This document shows, piece by piece, positions 44,101 through 51,781 of a stretch of 54,741 nt of DNA; position 1 is the first letter of the stretch, and every line of letters begins with the position of its first letter. Source of the stretch: an uncultured Lachnospiraceae bacterium (GTDB lineage Bacteria; Bacillota; Clostridia; Lachnospirales; Lachnospiraceae). The notes under the pieces are model-generated. The model was not told where the DNA came from. It did not search any database and saw only the letters and a program-made list of their open reading frames with translations. Location: the NCBI GenBank assembly GCA_902781505.1, contig CACZJL010000014.1:1-54741 (forward strand), in the 5' to 3' direction. A program made the position numbers and the translations under genes.

Positions 44101-45168
44101 TTCCTTATCTGCCGTGCGGGACTTCGCACGACGGTTATGCGACTGATAATAGGACGCCTTGTTGACGTACATCATCTTATCTGCCTGACTGATAGCCTCT
44201 TCAATCGTCTCTGAAGAATTGGCAACCGCAAATCCTAAGGACGCGGAAAATGTTCCGTTTCCTTCAAGTTTCGCCTGGAGATGGTGCACCTTGCTGAAGA
44301 AGTCCTCCGGAACCACGTGATCTACAAGGATAACAAATTCATCACCACCGGCACGGAAGATGGAATCATCAGGAAACACCTCCATTAAGGCATCGGCCAT
44401 TTCGCGAAGCAAGGCATCTCCAGCCCCGTGTCCATCGCGGTCATTGGTCTCCTTTAAGGCATTCAGATCTGTGAACACAACGCCAATCTTTCCGGAATCC
44501 ACATCTAAGCTATTAATCTTTTCATCCATGGAATTGCGGTTCTTTACACCGGTCAGTACATCATGATATGTCATGAAATCCATGTGCGTCAGAAGATCAT
44601 GGCTCACCAGTTCGGACGTCATAAAGTATGCAAAGGTATTCATGAAATGGCTGATATCTATGTTTTGATTTTCATCAAAATCCTCGATGGTGAAGAAACC
44701 ATAGAGTCTGCCATCGACAGTTACAAGTGGCACGGCATGAATCTTTTCACTGCCCGTCTCCTCAAAATACTTATAATTCATCGAGCCTTTTGCGGTGGAG
44801 GAAATCTTTTTAAATTCCACTACTTCCTGCTTCTTTGCAAGCGCAGTATTCCAGAGCGTTTTGAAGGTCCCACCGCTTACACCGTTGATATAATCTGCGG
44901 CAGAAGCAACGCCCTCTTTTCTCCATTCAAATTTCAGTTCCAGCGTGTCCGCAACCTTGATGACGCAGATTCTGCGCGGGTTGCAAAAGAATGCGATGCG
45001 TTTCAGAACCGTTCCTATTTTCTCTTCAAACGGCGCATCAAGATGCAACAGGCGCACGATTTCAAAGACCTGTTTCTCAGTCTCAATCTGCACGCCCATG
45101 CGTCCATTTTCCTTTAATAATCTGTTGTATTCGTCACGTACAAAATCGTCCATACTCATCACCCACAT
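41107..45168 (-). CDS. Giant c-di-GMP protein: GAF-GGDEF-GGDEF-EAL-PAS-PAS-GGDEF
   Basis: The product is 1353 residues with no membrane segment. A GAF-like domain (about 30-190) is followed by GGDEF-A (195-345), with an intact FRAGGDEFV, so cyclase activity is likely. GGDEF-B (355-510) has SEDHY in place of GGDEF and is probably inactive. The EAL domain (520-775) has ESL for EAL but keeps the Asn, EITES, DDFGSG, KID and AEGVEN residues, so it may hydrolyse c-di-GMP. Two PAS-like regions (800-1050 and 1075-1190, the latter with VGMFWKDVNRRFLGANQ) precede GGDEF-C (1195-1345), which has GRRDASSF and is degenerate. A start at MDDFV (45153) is also possible. It is coupled to thiM by TAATG. Confidence 0.9.
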   Translation of the reverse strand: MWVMSMDDFVRDEYNRLLKENGRMGVQIETEKQVFEIVRLLHLDAPFEEKIGTVLKRIAFFCNPRRICVIKVADTLELKFEWRKEGVASAADYINGVSGGTFKTLWNTALAKKQEVVEFKKISSTAKGSMNYKYFEETGSEKIHAVPLVTVDGRLYGFFTIEDFDENQNIDISHFMNTFAYFMTSELVSHDLLTHMDFMTYHDVLTGVKNRNSMDEKINSLDVDSGKIGVVFTDLNALKETNDRDGHGAGDALLREMADALMEVFPDDSIFRAGGDEFVILVDHVVPEDFFSKVHHLQAKLEGNGTFSASLGFAVANSSETIEEAISQADKMMYVNKASYYQSHNRRAKSRTADKEMLMERDPVTGLLTMKAFCKFAEIMMRGILLNRSGCIVYFDIVNFKDINRRYGFDTGDELLRRVGELLKEEFPKRLVSRLSEDHYGVLLYQEERDKALKNLLKTVKTRLKDVSIKIGVCNLLPTDKEAAVCCDKAKIAADFIKKDFSRTICIFDDTLNEEISLKQYVINHFEEALSKDWIHVFFQPIIRSCTGRICSGESLARWVDPKYGLLTPNVFINTLEEYHLIHKLDLFVVEKICREYRDHHKNKHLFVSVSFNLSRLDFDACDIFEEVDKIVRNYEVPRQMLHVEITESVLISSDAYVKEQIKRFHKAGYQVWMDDFGSGFSSLNVLKDYDFDTLKIDMAFLRNFNEKSRAIITSIVDMAKKLHINTVAEGVENEDQAAFLKGIGCDMQQGFLYSKPEDILSYNKFYEKCRGYGVEEEYLRDYYNQIGNINTLSMSRADFVNPVEKVSDAMDATGMTIAIFEYADQRFMERFANSEFLNTVYSINQITSDELQGYINSSSNPNVEKFRQHAEECTKVGDSVQMDFMIDGNYVSLAARLEAMSAGRKAFAVTIQNLSVSTEIAKLQNLDRTATTLYSMYDRVTLMNVKENHYDVVYNNEPGQFPNMGALRNNIRQVAEHRLFPEDKERYLLFINPDTVFNRIAESKNGVLTESFRMLDRGGNYIWKTITLLPMRGKEGIVVSLLQTAHSDVSQLSADAVISPENEDSKTVTEAALWKTVLKDTRVGMFWKDVNRRFLGANQQFLTYYGLNSVEDIYGKTDEDMGWHVNPDPFRSDEFRVLHNGESIIDVPGKCLVNGENRDIAATKRPIYEDGRIVGLFGYFIDVTKIIRADADLEENAFMDRLTGLMNRDGLRHVVKDYHDAFKICRQDFAYILIDFDNFHSYLDSYGIDIWNAVLKEAGKTLVRLFGIRCAIGRRDASSFAVIKQVADQAEVDELVLKIREELEKPHMVNGELFSFYVSIGAARMSETKADVEALRALAMERRNEVKKNKGM

Positions 45169-45212
45169 TGAGAATCAGATTTCCCCTCCGTATTCCAACA
45201 CTTCCATGAAAC

Positions 45213-46163
45213 TCAGTGTGCCAGGAATGATGCAAGTTCATCAAGTTCTGCTCTTGCTTCATCTGACACATCTATTTTTTCTGATAATAAAACCACGTTT
45301 CGAATCACGCCCTCAGGGTTCGAAACGCCAGACAGACTTGAAACCGGCCCCGGTCTTGTCATCACGGCAAGCACATGAATAATCGCTTCCCAAAGCTTAA
45401 GTTCCATGTTTTCACCTGCAAGTACTGCCTCTATGCGTCCTTTGACATTGGCCTTTTCATAAACCTCAAGTGCTGAATAGCTCTCAAGCACACGATTTTT
45501 CAGGCCATCTGTCAGAATCCAGTCCGCGATTTCTCTTGTCTGTGGCTGTAATGCACTTAACGCATGAATTCTGCCCCAGCCATGCACATGACGTGCAAGC
45601 TGGAATATTTCAGCATTGCCGGCATTCCATCGACTCATATTTAAGATTGCAAACAATGTAAACTCATCACAAAGTCCAATCACGCGGACCGCGTCTCTTG
45701 CATTGTCATCCTTCGCATTAATCAGACTCATCATAATCAGTCCGGCCTTCACCACTTCCGCATCTTCAGCCGTCAGGAGGAGATGTACTCCGCCTAAAAA
45801 CAACTTCTGCGGATTTAATGTCGCCTGATTCTTATAAACATAGTCTTCAATCGCATCAATCAGACTCACCATTCCCGGTCTTCTTCCGAGCTCGGCAAAG
45901 CAGATTGCTGCCCCTGCGTTGTTACCCGCGGACAGTTCACGAATCGCCTGTCCAACTAGCTTTAACGTCTCTGCCGATGGGGCTGTCGGTGCCGTGTGAT
46001 ACAGCATAATTCCATCCTTTGCACCAGCGGCAAATCCAATCTTACCGTCGTTATTTAAAGCAATCTTCCCGTTATTATTTTCTGGTAATTCAAATTGTTC
46101 CGGAAGCTCACCGTTCTTTCCTACAGCGTCCAAAACCAATTTAAAAATCCCCGTTTCTAACAT
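45213..46163 (-). CDS. Unknown helical protein
   Basis: The product is 316 residues, soluble and mostly helical from about residue 65 on. It has the repeated amphipathic pattern of HEAT-like solenoids (AGAAICFAELGRRPGMVSLIDAIEDYVY, VKAGLIMMSLI, EIFQLARHVHGWGRIHALSAL). The segment HVHGWGRIHALSAL is its most distinctive part. The N-terminal 60 residues look like a small beta domain. No family is recognised. It lies 44 bp upstream of the GGDEF/EAL gene and 106 bp downstream of a membrane protein, all in one direction, so a shared role in that signalling unit is likely but unproven. Confidence 0.65.
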   Translation of the reverse strand: MLETGIFKLVLDAVGKNGELPEQFELPENNNGKIALNNDGKIGFAAGAKDGIMLYHTAPTAPSAETLKLVGQAIRELSAGNNAGAAICFAELGRRPGMVSLIDAIEDYVYKNQATLNPQKLFLGGVHLLLTAEDAEVVKAGLIMMSLINAKDDNARDAVRVIGLCDEFTLFAILNMSRWNAGNAEIFQLARHVHGWGRIHALSALQPQTREIADWILTDGLKNRVLESYSALEVYEKANVKGRIEAVLAGENMELKLWEAIIHVLAVMTRPGPVSSLSGVSNPEGVIRNVVLLSEKIDVSDEARAELDELASFLAH

Positions 46164-46269
46164 TCCAGTCTTTTGGTCCTTTTTCTTAGGGTTTCACTCA
46201 ATTCATTGATACATTTATTCTATCACAATTTCTACTGTCTTTCCACCGTCGAGCGGCTCAAACAGCAAC

Positions 46270-47124
46270 TTATCTCTCGTCAGGCTCCTCCTTCTGTTTG
46301 CTTCGCATTCCCTTAAGTACATGCGACCCGTGGAATCTGCGGTCAATCGGAATCGACACGCCAAACAGCATCTTGATAATCCATAAGAAAAAGGCCAAAA
46401 CACAAACCGGAATCAGACATGACGAAACCAGCATATAGGCATAGATTCTTGAAATCTTCGTCAGAGACTGCTTAAACTGCTCCATCAGGGATGAAACACC
46501 AATCCCCGCCTTCTGCAGCAGATTCTTTAACATATTCTCGTCACCATCGGACTTCTTCGCTGAATCCTGCACGGTATCCGTACTGTTCTTCGCCTCTTCA
46601 ATCATCTCATTCATCGATGCCTGATACGTCGAGCTGATAAACTTCGAGCACCACGCACTTGCCGGCACCACGAGTGCAAGGCACACGGCAAATGCCGCTA
46701 TTTTCGCAGTCATCATTGCGATTCTGTACTTCAATCCCTCATTTCGGATTGCGAACTTACACGCCATTGCAAGTACACAGGCCACCGGAATCAAAATCTT
46801 AAATGACACAAATCCTGCAATCGTCATCAGATACTTCTCGAGCACAATCACCGCAAGCAAATACATAAAATCCGTGCTGATATCTGCAAGCCGGTCCGCT
46901 AGAGGTGTTCCCACATCTCCCGGCAGAAGCGTAATCGCAGCTGAAGCACCTGCTGCCGTCGCAGACAATGTCAGGATATCCTTCTCCTGATTTTCAAGCA
47001 CCTCCATCGTGTCGCGATATGTTGATACGCTCGCAAACTTATTTCCCACAAACGTCACGGACAGCACCGCAATCAGAAGTGGAATCACAAACCACAAAAT
47101 CTGTTTTGTCTTAGCCTCATCCAT
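46270..47124 (-). CDS. Unknown membrane protein
   Basis: The product is 284 residues with about five membrane segments (near residues 10-30, 85-105, 105-125, 135-160 and 225-255). An outer loop between the first two (YRDTMEVLENQEKDILTLSATAAGASAA) and a long Asp/Ser/Lys loop near 165-215 are polar. The end is basic, then acidic (KGMRSKQKEEPDER). No family is recognised with confidence. GGAGGAT lies before the ATG. It is the first gene of the unit that leads to the c-di-GMP protein and thiM-thiE, so it could be a membrane sensor or partner. Confidence 0.65.
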   Translation of the reverse strand: MDEAKTKQILWFVIPLLIAVLSVTFVGNKFASVSTYRDTMEVLENQEKDILTLSATAAGASAAITLLPGDVGTPLADRLADISTDFMYLLAVIVLEKYLMTIAGFVSFKILIPVACVLAMACKFAIRNEGLKYRIAMMTAKIAAFAVCLALVVPASAWCSKFISSTYQASMNEMIEEAKNSTDTVQDSAKKSDGDENMLKNLLQKAGIGVSSLMEQFKQSLTKISRIYAYMLVSSCLIPVCVLAFFLWIIKMLFGVSIPIDRRFHGSHVLKGMRSKQKEEPDER

Positions 47125-47197
47125 TTTCTATCCTCCAAAATCATGCAATCAACCGTTAATGTCGTCCCATGTCTTATTCAATGTTCGCCGTGTTTGT

Positions 47198-47254
47198 TTA
47201 ATTGTATAACAAAAGCCGTGGAGGTTCTACTAAAATCAGAACCTCCACGACCAT
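47198..47254 (-). CDS. Possible 18-residue leader peptide overlapping a hairpin
   Basis: An ATG at 47254 with GGAG 7 bp upstream opens an 18-codon frame reading MVVEVLILVEPPRLLLYN. Nine of 18 residues are Val, Leu or Ile. The frame spans a perfect 12-bp hairpin. This recalls attenuation leaders of branched-chain amino acid operons, but the next gene is the unknown membrane protein at 47124. It may be chance. Confidence 0.3.
   Translation of the reverse strand: MVVEVLILVEPPRLLLYN
47211..47249 (-). terminator. Perfect 12-bp hairpin with weak T-run
   Basis: CGTGGAGGTTCT (47217-47228) pairs with AGAACCTCCACG (47238-47249) around 9 nt. The minus strand then reads GCTTTTGTTATAC. It could be a second terminator after amt, an attenuator for the next operon or the end of a short RNA. 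Confidence 0.6.
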
Positions 47255-47336
47255 ATTAATTCTCCACGGGCGCGCCCCGCTGTTCATCACGACACAATCT
47301 TTGCCTATTTCTTCCACGTATTAAATACATTGATAC

Positions 47337-47371
47337 GAAAAAAGGCACCCTGGGATTTTCCCAAAGTGCCT
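47337..47371 (-). terminator. Rho-independent terminator after amt-PII
   Basis: AGGCAC and GTGCCT, plus an inner GGG/CCC, form a stem around AATTTT-like loop sequence. The minus strand continues into TTTTTTCG. It lies just after the fusion gene stop at 47398. Confidence 0.8.
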
Positions 47372-47397
47372 AAAACCTGACAAGTGTTCCCGCCAGA

Positions 47398-49161
47398 TTA
47401 TTCTACATCAGCAAGTGCTGCAAAATTCTCTTCACCAGTGCGGACCTTAACAACCTTCTGAACATTGTAAACAAAAATCTTACCATCGCCAATGTGACCG
47501 GTGTAAAGCGCCTTCTTTGCACTCTCAATCACCTTGTCAACAGGTATTGTAGATGCAACCACTTCAACCTTAACCTTTGGAAGCAGTGTAGAATCTACAA
47601 TAGCACCACGGTAACGCTCTGTGGAACCTCTCTGGATGCCGGATCCCATAACCTGAACAACCGTCATACCAGTAACACCAAGCTCATTTAACGCCTTCTT
47701 TAGAACATCAAATCTGGAAAGTCGGCAGATAATAACAATCTTATGCATTCCTGTTGTGAAGTCTGCAGAAGCAGTAATATCAGCCTTGGCATAATCCTTC
47801 ACCTTAACAGCGGCTCTCTTCTGCGCCTCGGATGCATTTTCGTAAGCATCTTCACCAAGATCTGTATTCTCGTTTGCTTCTACAGCAAAATCAGTAACAT
47901 CAGAGATAGCAAAGCCTGAGTACGCACTTGTAAGGCCATGCTCATGAATATCAAGACCATCGATTTCAATCTGTGGAGATACACGTAAACCAACTACCTT
48001 ATCAATAACCTTAAAGGCAATAAACATAACAACCAGCGCATAAGTTGCTACAGAAACAACACCGAGAGCCTGCACGCCGAGCTGGTGAAAACCACCACCG
48101 TAGAAAAGGCCCTTTGCCACGTCATCTCCACCGTTAGAGAAGAGACCAACTGCCAAGGAACCCCAAATACCATTTACCATGTGGACAGATACAGCACCAA
48201 CAGGGTCATCAATCTTAGCAACATTATCGAAGAATTCAACACTTAATACTACAAGAAAACCAGAAACAAGGCCGATGAAGAAAGCACCAACCGGAGTTAC
48301 GCAGTCACAAGATGCTGTAATAGCTACAAGGCCAGCGAGAGCTGCGTTGAATGTCATGGAAACATCTGGCTTTCCGTAACGGATCCAAGTAAAAATCAGA
48401 GTCACGCAGGTAGCAACTGCTGCCGCGAGATTTGTATTCATAAATACAAGACCTGCTGTTTCAGCAGCTTCTGCCGTATCCATGGCAACGGTGGAAGCAC
48501 CATTGAAACCAAACCAGCAGAACCAGAGGATGAATACACCAAGAGCTGCTGCTAACATGTTATGACCGGGAATCGCTCTTGCCTTGCCATCCTTACCGTA
48601 TTTACCAATACGAGGGCCAAGAATGGAAGCGCCGAGACAGGCGATTACACCACCAACCATATGTACGCATGTACTTCCGGCGAAGTCATGGAAGTTGAGA
48701 GCGGAAAGCCAGCCGCCACCCCAAATCCAGTGACCGGAAACAGGATATACGAAAAGTGAAATAACTGCAGAGTATATACAATAAGCCTTAAAGTTTGTTC
48801 TTTCAGCCATGGAACCGGAAACAATAGTTGCTGCTGTTGCGCAGAACACGGTCTGGAAAATAACATAAACCCAGAGTGGAACCGTCTGTGGAACAACGCT
48901 GTTCAGTTCTGTGTAAGAACCACGAATCAGGGGATCAAATCCACCGACGATTGGACCTAATCCACTAAACATAAGACCAAAGCCAACCAGCCAGTAACAT
49001 GGGGTTCCGATACAGAAATCCATCATGTTCTTCATCAGGATATTACCTGTGTTTTTTGCTCTTGTAAGACCTGCCTCGCAAAGTGCGAAGCCAGCCTGCA
49101 TGAAATAAACCAAAGCCGTGCCGATGAGGACCCACACGACGGTAGTGGTATTGATATTCAT
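47398..49161 (-). CDS. Ammonium transporter with fused PII (GlnK-like) domain
   Basis: The product is 587 residues. The Amt part (about 1-400) has 11 membrane segments, with the pore His residues in GSTCVHMVGG and SVHMVNGIWG. After a linker (about 400-470) a full PII domain follows. It has the T-loop GIQRGSTERYRGAIV, which retains the Tyr uridylylated in many PII proteins, and the nucleotide loop TGHIGDGKIFV. The end has VVKVRTGEE. PII proteins normally plug Amt pores in a way set by ATP, ADP and 2-oxoglutarate, and here the plug would be covalently attached. The ATG at 49161 follows GGGAGG at 8 bp. It is monocistronic between terminators. Confidence 0.93.
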   Translation of the reverse strand: MNINTTTVVWVLIGTALVYFMQAGFALCEAGLTRAKNTGNILMKNMMDFCIGTPCYWLVGFGLMFSGLGPIVGGFDPLIRGSYTELNSVVPQTVPLWVYVIFQTVFCATAATIVSGSMAERTNFKAYCIYSAVISLFVYPVSGHWIWGGGWLSALNFHDFAGSTCVHMVGGVIACLGASILGPRIGKYGKDGKARAIPGHNMLAAALGVFILWFCWFGFNGASTVAMDTAEAAETAGLVFMNTNLAAAVATCVTLIFTWIRYGKPDVSMTFNAALAGLVAITASCDCVTPVGAFFIGLVSGFLVVLSVEFFDNVAKIDDPVGAVSVHMVNGIWGSLAVGLFSNGGDDVAKGLFYGGGFHQLGVQALGVVSVATYALVVMFIAFKVIDKVVGLRVSPQIEIDGLDIHEHGLTSAYSGFAISDVTDFAVEANENTDLGEDAYENASEAQKRAAVKVKDYAKADITASADFTTGMHKIVIICRLSRFDVLKKALNELGVTGMTVVQVMGSGIQRGSTERYRGAIVDSTLLPKVKVEVVASTIPVDKVIESAKKALYTGHIGDGKIFVYNVQKVVKVRTGEENFAALADVE

Positions 49162-49478
49162 AGCTTCTTCCTCCCAAAGATAATTAATCCTTCCCTCCTG
49201 CTTTTTTTGCATGTCATTAATCGATGTCTGACTTAAGGAAAGCTTTTTCTTATCAGCTGAAATAAGAAAAAAGGCGCTGAAACCGAAGTTCCAACGCCTT
49301 TGTTGATATGTGCATATTAAAGCAAGTATTATTTTTTGGCAACCCTTAAACTTGCAAACCTTTTAAAATTAACGAAACTCTTAATTCATTTAAGCCATCG
49401 CGAAAGAATCTCAAAAAATCTTCGTGAAAAACTTTTCAAAATACGTAAACACCTGTCACACACATTGGTTCAATTGCG
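49162..49478 (-). promoter_or_regulatory. Gap upstream of amt-PII: terminator, dyad and leader
   Basis: This 317-bp stretch holds no gene. A dyad with arms TTCTTAT and ATAAGAA lies at about 49247-49270, directly beside the terminator at 49266-49300, and could be an operator or an anti-terminator arm. The rest is A/T-rich, and no clear -35/-10 pair was identified. Confidence 0.4.
49266..49300 (-). terminator. Terminator after the DUF438/hemerythrin gene
   Basis: On the minus strand AAGGCG-TG-AAC pairs with GTT-CA-CGCCTT around a 4-nt loop (two mismatches) and TTTTTTC follows. It lies between the DUF438 gene and amt. Confidence 0.85.
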
Positions 49479-51092
49479 TTACCCTCTCGATTTTAAATCC
49501 TTCTGCCTCTCGAAATGTTCCCTGGCAAATTCCATATCCTGCACAAGCTCGATTGCTCCAAGATATTTCTCGTTCCGATCTCGCACTGCCGTATACGTAA
49601 TGTACATCGTCTTTCCGTTCTTCTCCATCCAGACCGGAACAGAATCTACGCTGTTATCCTTAAAGCTCTCAAGAATATTTCGTACAATTGGCTCCACCTT
49701 TGGCGGATGGCAGAAATACACCTCTCTTCCAATCGCACTCATCGGGCGCTTAAATTCCTTTGGTCCCTCATTGAAATATCGATTGATATCATTCGCATCA
49801 ATAAAGCTGATTTCCAACGGAATCGTATTTAACATAGCCGTCAGCTGTTCCACCGTCATTGAGCCACCCGGCATCTTAATCACGCCATCCACCGGAACTC
49901 CAGCCAGTCCCGTGCCGGAATCTCTTCCTGTTGCCGTCCCGTCTCCGGCCTTGGTTGCACCTTCATCCGCCTCGTTCGCGAGGTACCGCTCCGCTTCCAT
50001 CCAGACGCCCGGCTTCACGCCAAACACCACCGCATAATCTCTGGCGTCACGATATACACCGTACCAGTCTTCCTTCGTAAAGTTGTCTACCGCAACCGGA
50101 AAGAGAATATTCTTCTCCTTGTAAATCATCTCCTCCGCGCGCTTTAACATATCTTCCAGATCCTCGTACCAGGAATCGCTGTCGCTCGGCGCCTTAACCA
50201 GCCATCCAAGCGCATTTCGAATCTCGATATCCACCGTCCACATCACATTGGAAGGTCCCGTCACGTCATACTTTGACGCAAGCTGCGGATAAATCAGGTC
50301 ACCCTTCTTCGCATAATGCGTTGCCACCTCGCGCATCTTCTTCAGGTCCTTCACTTCCACTTTTCGCTCAGCCGCCTTCGCTCGAATCTCCGCAATCAGC
50401 TTCTCAAGAACCTCATTCTCTCTCTGCAGAACCCCAAGCGGATGCCCGGCAACAGACGCAAATCCGTCCGTTCTCTCCTGCAGACTCAGCTCGTGCTCTT
50501 TCGCCGCCTCCGCCACTCTCACCTCGTCGCCTGCCAGCTCCTGTCGCTTCACAGACGCAGCAACCTCACGCTCCGCATTTGCAATTTGCTCCTCCCTGGT
50601 CGAGCCATGAAACAGCGCGGAATGAATGTCACACAATCTCTGTACCTCTTCAAGCGGCGTTCCTTCCTTCATCAGCTCCTGCTCAGCCTTCATAATCTCC
50701 GCCGCTTCCACATCCTGGAAATTCTCGACAAAATCGGCGCGAACCGCTTCAAGCTCCTCGCCCTCACCAAGCCTCTTAAGATAGCTCTTCAAAAGGTCAT
50801 TTCTTGAATTCCCTTCTGCCGCAACTTCATCACCCTTCTTTCCAAGCATGGCAAATGCCGGCATTTTCCCGCTCAGTTCGAATCCTTCCGACATCAGTGC
50901 AGGGACCACTTTCAGCATGGATATCTTCTTCATCTTCGCGCCTTTCGGAATGGTCATCACCTTGCCAACAGAATTCAGCATCGCAGGCTTTGTAATCTCT
51001 TTAAAACCAAGCCCCTCCAGAATTCCAACCAGCTCCGGATACTGGCTCACAAGCTCATACACGGATTTACTCATATCTAATTTCTTCGCCAT
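49479..51092 (-). CDS. DUF1858-DUF438-hemerythrin-PAS protein
   Basis: The product is 537 residues and cytoplasmic. DUF1858 is at about 1-75 (SVYELVSQYPELVGILEGLGF) and DUF438 at about 95-165 (LKSYLKRLGEGEE, DIHSALFHG). A hemerythrin-like HHE domain at about 205-345 has His in AGHPLGVL and ATHYAKKGD and Glu in YKEKNILFP. A Gly/Asp-rich linker (370-400) leads to a PAS domain at about 410-525 (NTIPLEISFIDANDINRYFN). A KG replaces the usual KE in HYAKKGD. Related proteins are thought to sense or handle oxygen, NO or redox state through iron. AGAGGT precedes the ATG. DUF2325 lies 130 bp upstream. Confidence 0.88.
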   Translation of the reverse strand: MAKKLDMSKSVYELVSQYPELVGILEGLGFKEITKPAMLNSVGKVMTIPKGAKMKKISMLKVVPALMSEGFELSGKMPAFAMLGKKGDEVAAEGNSRNDLLKSYLKRLGEGEELEAVRADFVENFQDVEAAEIMKAEQELMKEGTPLEEVQRLCDIHSALFHGSTREEQIANAEREVAASVKRQELAGDEVRVAEAAKEHELSLQERTDGFASVAGHPLGVLQRENEVLEKLIAEIRAKAAERKVEVKDLKKMREVATHYAKKGDLIYPQLASKYDVTGPSNVMWTVDIEIRNALGWLVKAPSDSDSWYEDLEDMLKRAEEMIYKEKNILFPVAVDNFTKEDWYGVYRDARDYAVVFGVKPGVWMEAERYLANEADEGATKAGDGTATGRDSGTGLAGVPVDGVIKMPGGSMTVEQLTAMLNTIPLEISFIDANDINRYFNEGPKEFKRPMSAIGREVYFCHPPKVEPIVRNILESFKDNSVDSVPVWMEKNGKTMYITYTAVRDRNEKYLGAIELVQDMEFAREHFERQKDLKSRG

Positions 51093-51222
51093 AATGACTA
51101 CCTCTTTTTCTATTCGATAATCACATCATAAACAAAAAAAGAAGGCGTCGCTGTAACAACCGTTACATTTCCAATCCATCAGCCGACCTGATTGTCGACA
51201 CACAGCTACTCACCAGCGTTTT

Positions 51223-51501
51223 TTACTGTACGTAACTGCAGAGAATCTCTGACAAAGCTGCCTGTGAGCTGTTATGACATCTCACGACATCTGTCGTTTT
51301 CGGGACGCAGGACATCGCGCACTTCATTGCCTTATGGCTGACTGTGTGCGTAAAAACAATCAGCAAATCCGGATTTCCTATTCGACTTTCCATCCCCGTC
51401 TGGTACTTGCAGAACACCTTTGACTTACATCCGTGTTTCTTACACAGCTCCGTATACTGCCTCTCCATTCGCTCATGTCCACCAACAATCACAATACTCA
51501 T
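51223..51501 (-). CDS. DUF2325 protein
   Basis: The product is 92 residues, starting MSIVIVGGHERMERQY. The start at 51501 has GAGGGA 6 bp upstream. Conserved-looking features are the GGHERM opening, the Cys pairs in KKHGCKSKVFCKY and MKCAMSCVP, and LIVFTHTVSHKAMK. DUF2325 proteins often sit beside iron or redox genes in Clostridia, but their function is unknown. It follows the remains of a DUF3793 gene behind a promoter with two operators, and probably forms its transcript together with the next gene. Confidence 0.8.
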   Translation of the reverse strand: MSIVIVGGHERMERQYTELCKKHGCKSKVFCKYQTGMESRIGNPDLLIVFTHTVSHKAMKCAMSCVPKTTDVVRCHNSSQAALSEILCSYVQ

Positions 51502-51559
51502 TTCTTCCCTCTCTTTCTTAAATCTATTACTTAAAGCCTGGCCAATTAAGCCGCAGGCA

Positions 51560-51727
51560 TAACATTCACTGCTACCGCGAGCTGATTCAATGACTTTCCG
51601 CGTCTGTTCATGACTCGATAAATGTCCGTGCACTTTTCTCGTCCCCGACTGACACTGAAAACAAATTTCCGGTCTTTAATCCTGCAAGTGTCGGTGAACA
51701 CTGTTCAATAATCAACTCTTCAAGCAT
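51560..51727 (-). pseudogene. Frameshifted DUF3793 gene fragment
   Basis: An ATG at 51727 with GGAGATAGAT just before it opens MLEELIIEQCSPTLAGLKTG, the typical DUF3793 start (CSPTLAGxKT). The frame stops at a TGA after FIES. In a neighbouring frame VMNRRGKSL may continue the protein, and the rest of the roughly 200-residue family is missing. DUF3793 genes are often linked to ferrous iron uptake genes. The fragment occupies the place directly behind the regulated promoter, so the promoter may now serve only DUF2325. Confidence 0.6.
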
Positions 51728-51753
51728 ATCTATCTCCTAAAATAAGCTCCATT

Positions 51754-51771
51754 AGTTAGTAACAGCTAACT
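51754..51771. promoter_or_regulatory. Operator copy 1 (AGTTAG-N6-CTAACT)
   Basis: AGTTAG, TAACAG, CTAACT is a perfect 6+6 dyad just downstream of the -10 box. Its arms are identical to those of copy 2, centred 33 bp away. The arm sequence resembles DtxR/IdeR-type iron-repressor sites, but the regulator is inferred. Confidence 0.7.
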
Positions 51772-51781
51772 CTTTATTTGC

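Noticed and set aside
50273..50807. Plus-strand frames of 140 and 163 codons opposite the DUF438 gene
   Set aside because: Their Pro/Ser/Leu/Arg composition is what the reverse complement of a helical charged protein gives, and they have no start signals.
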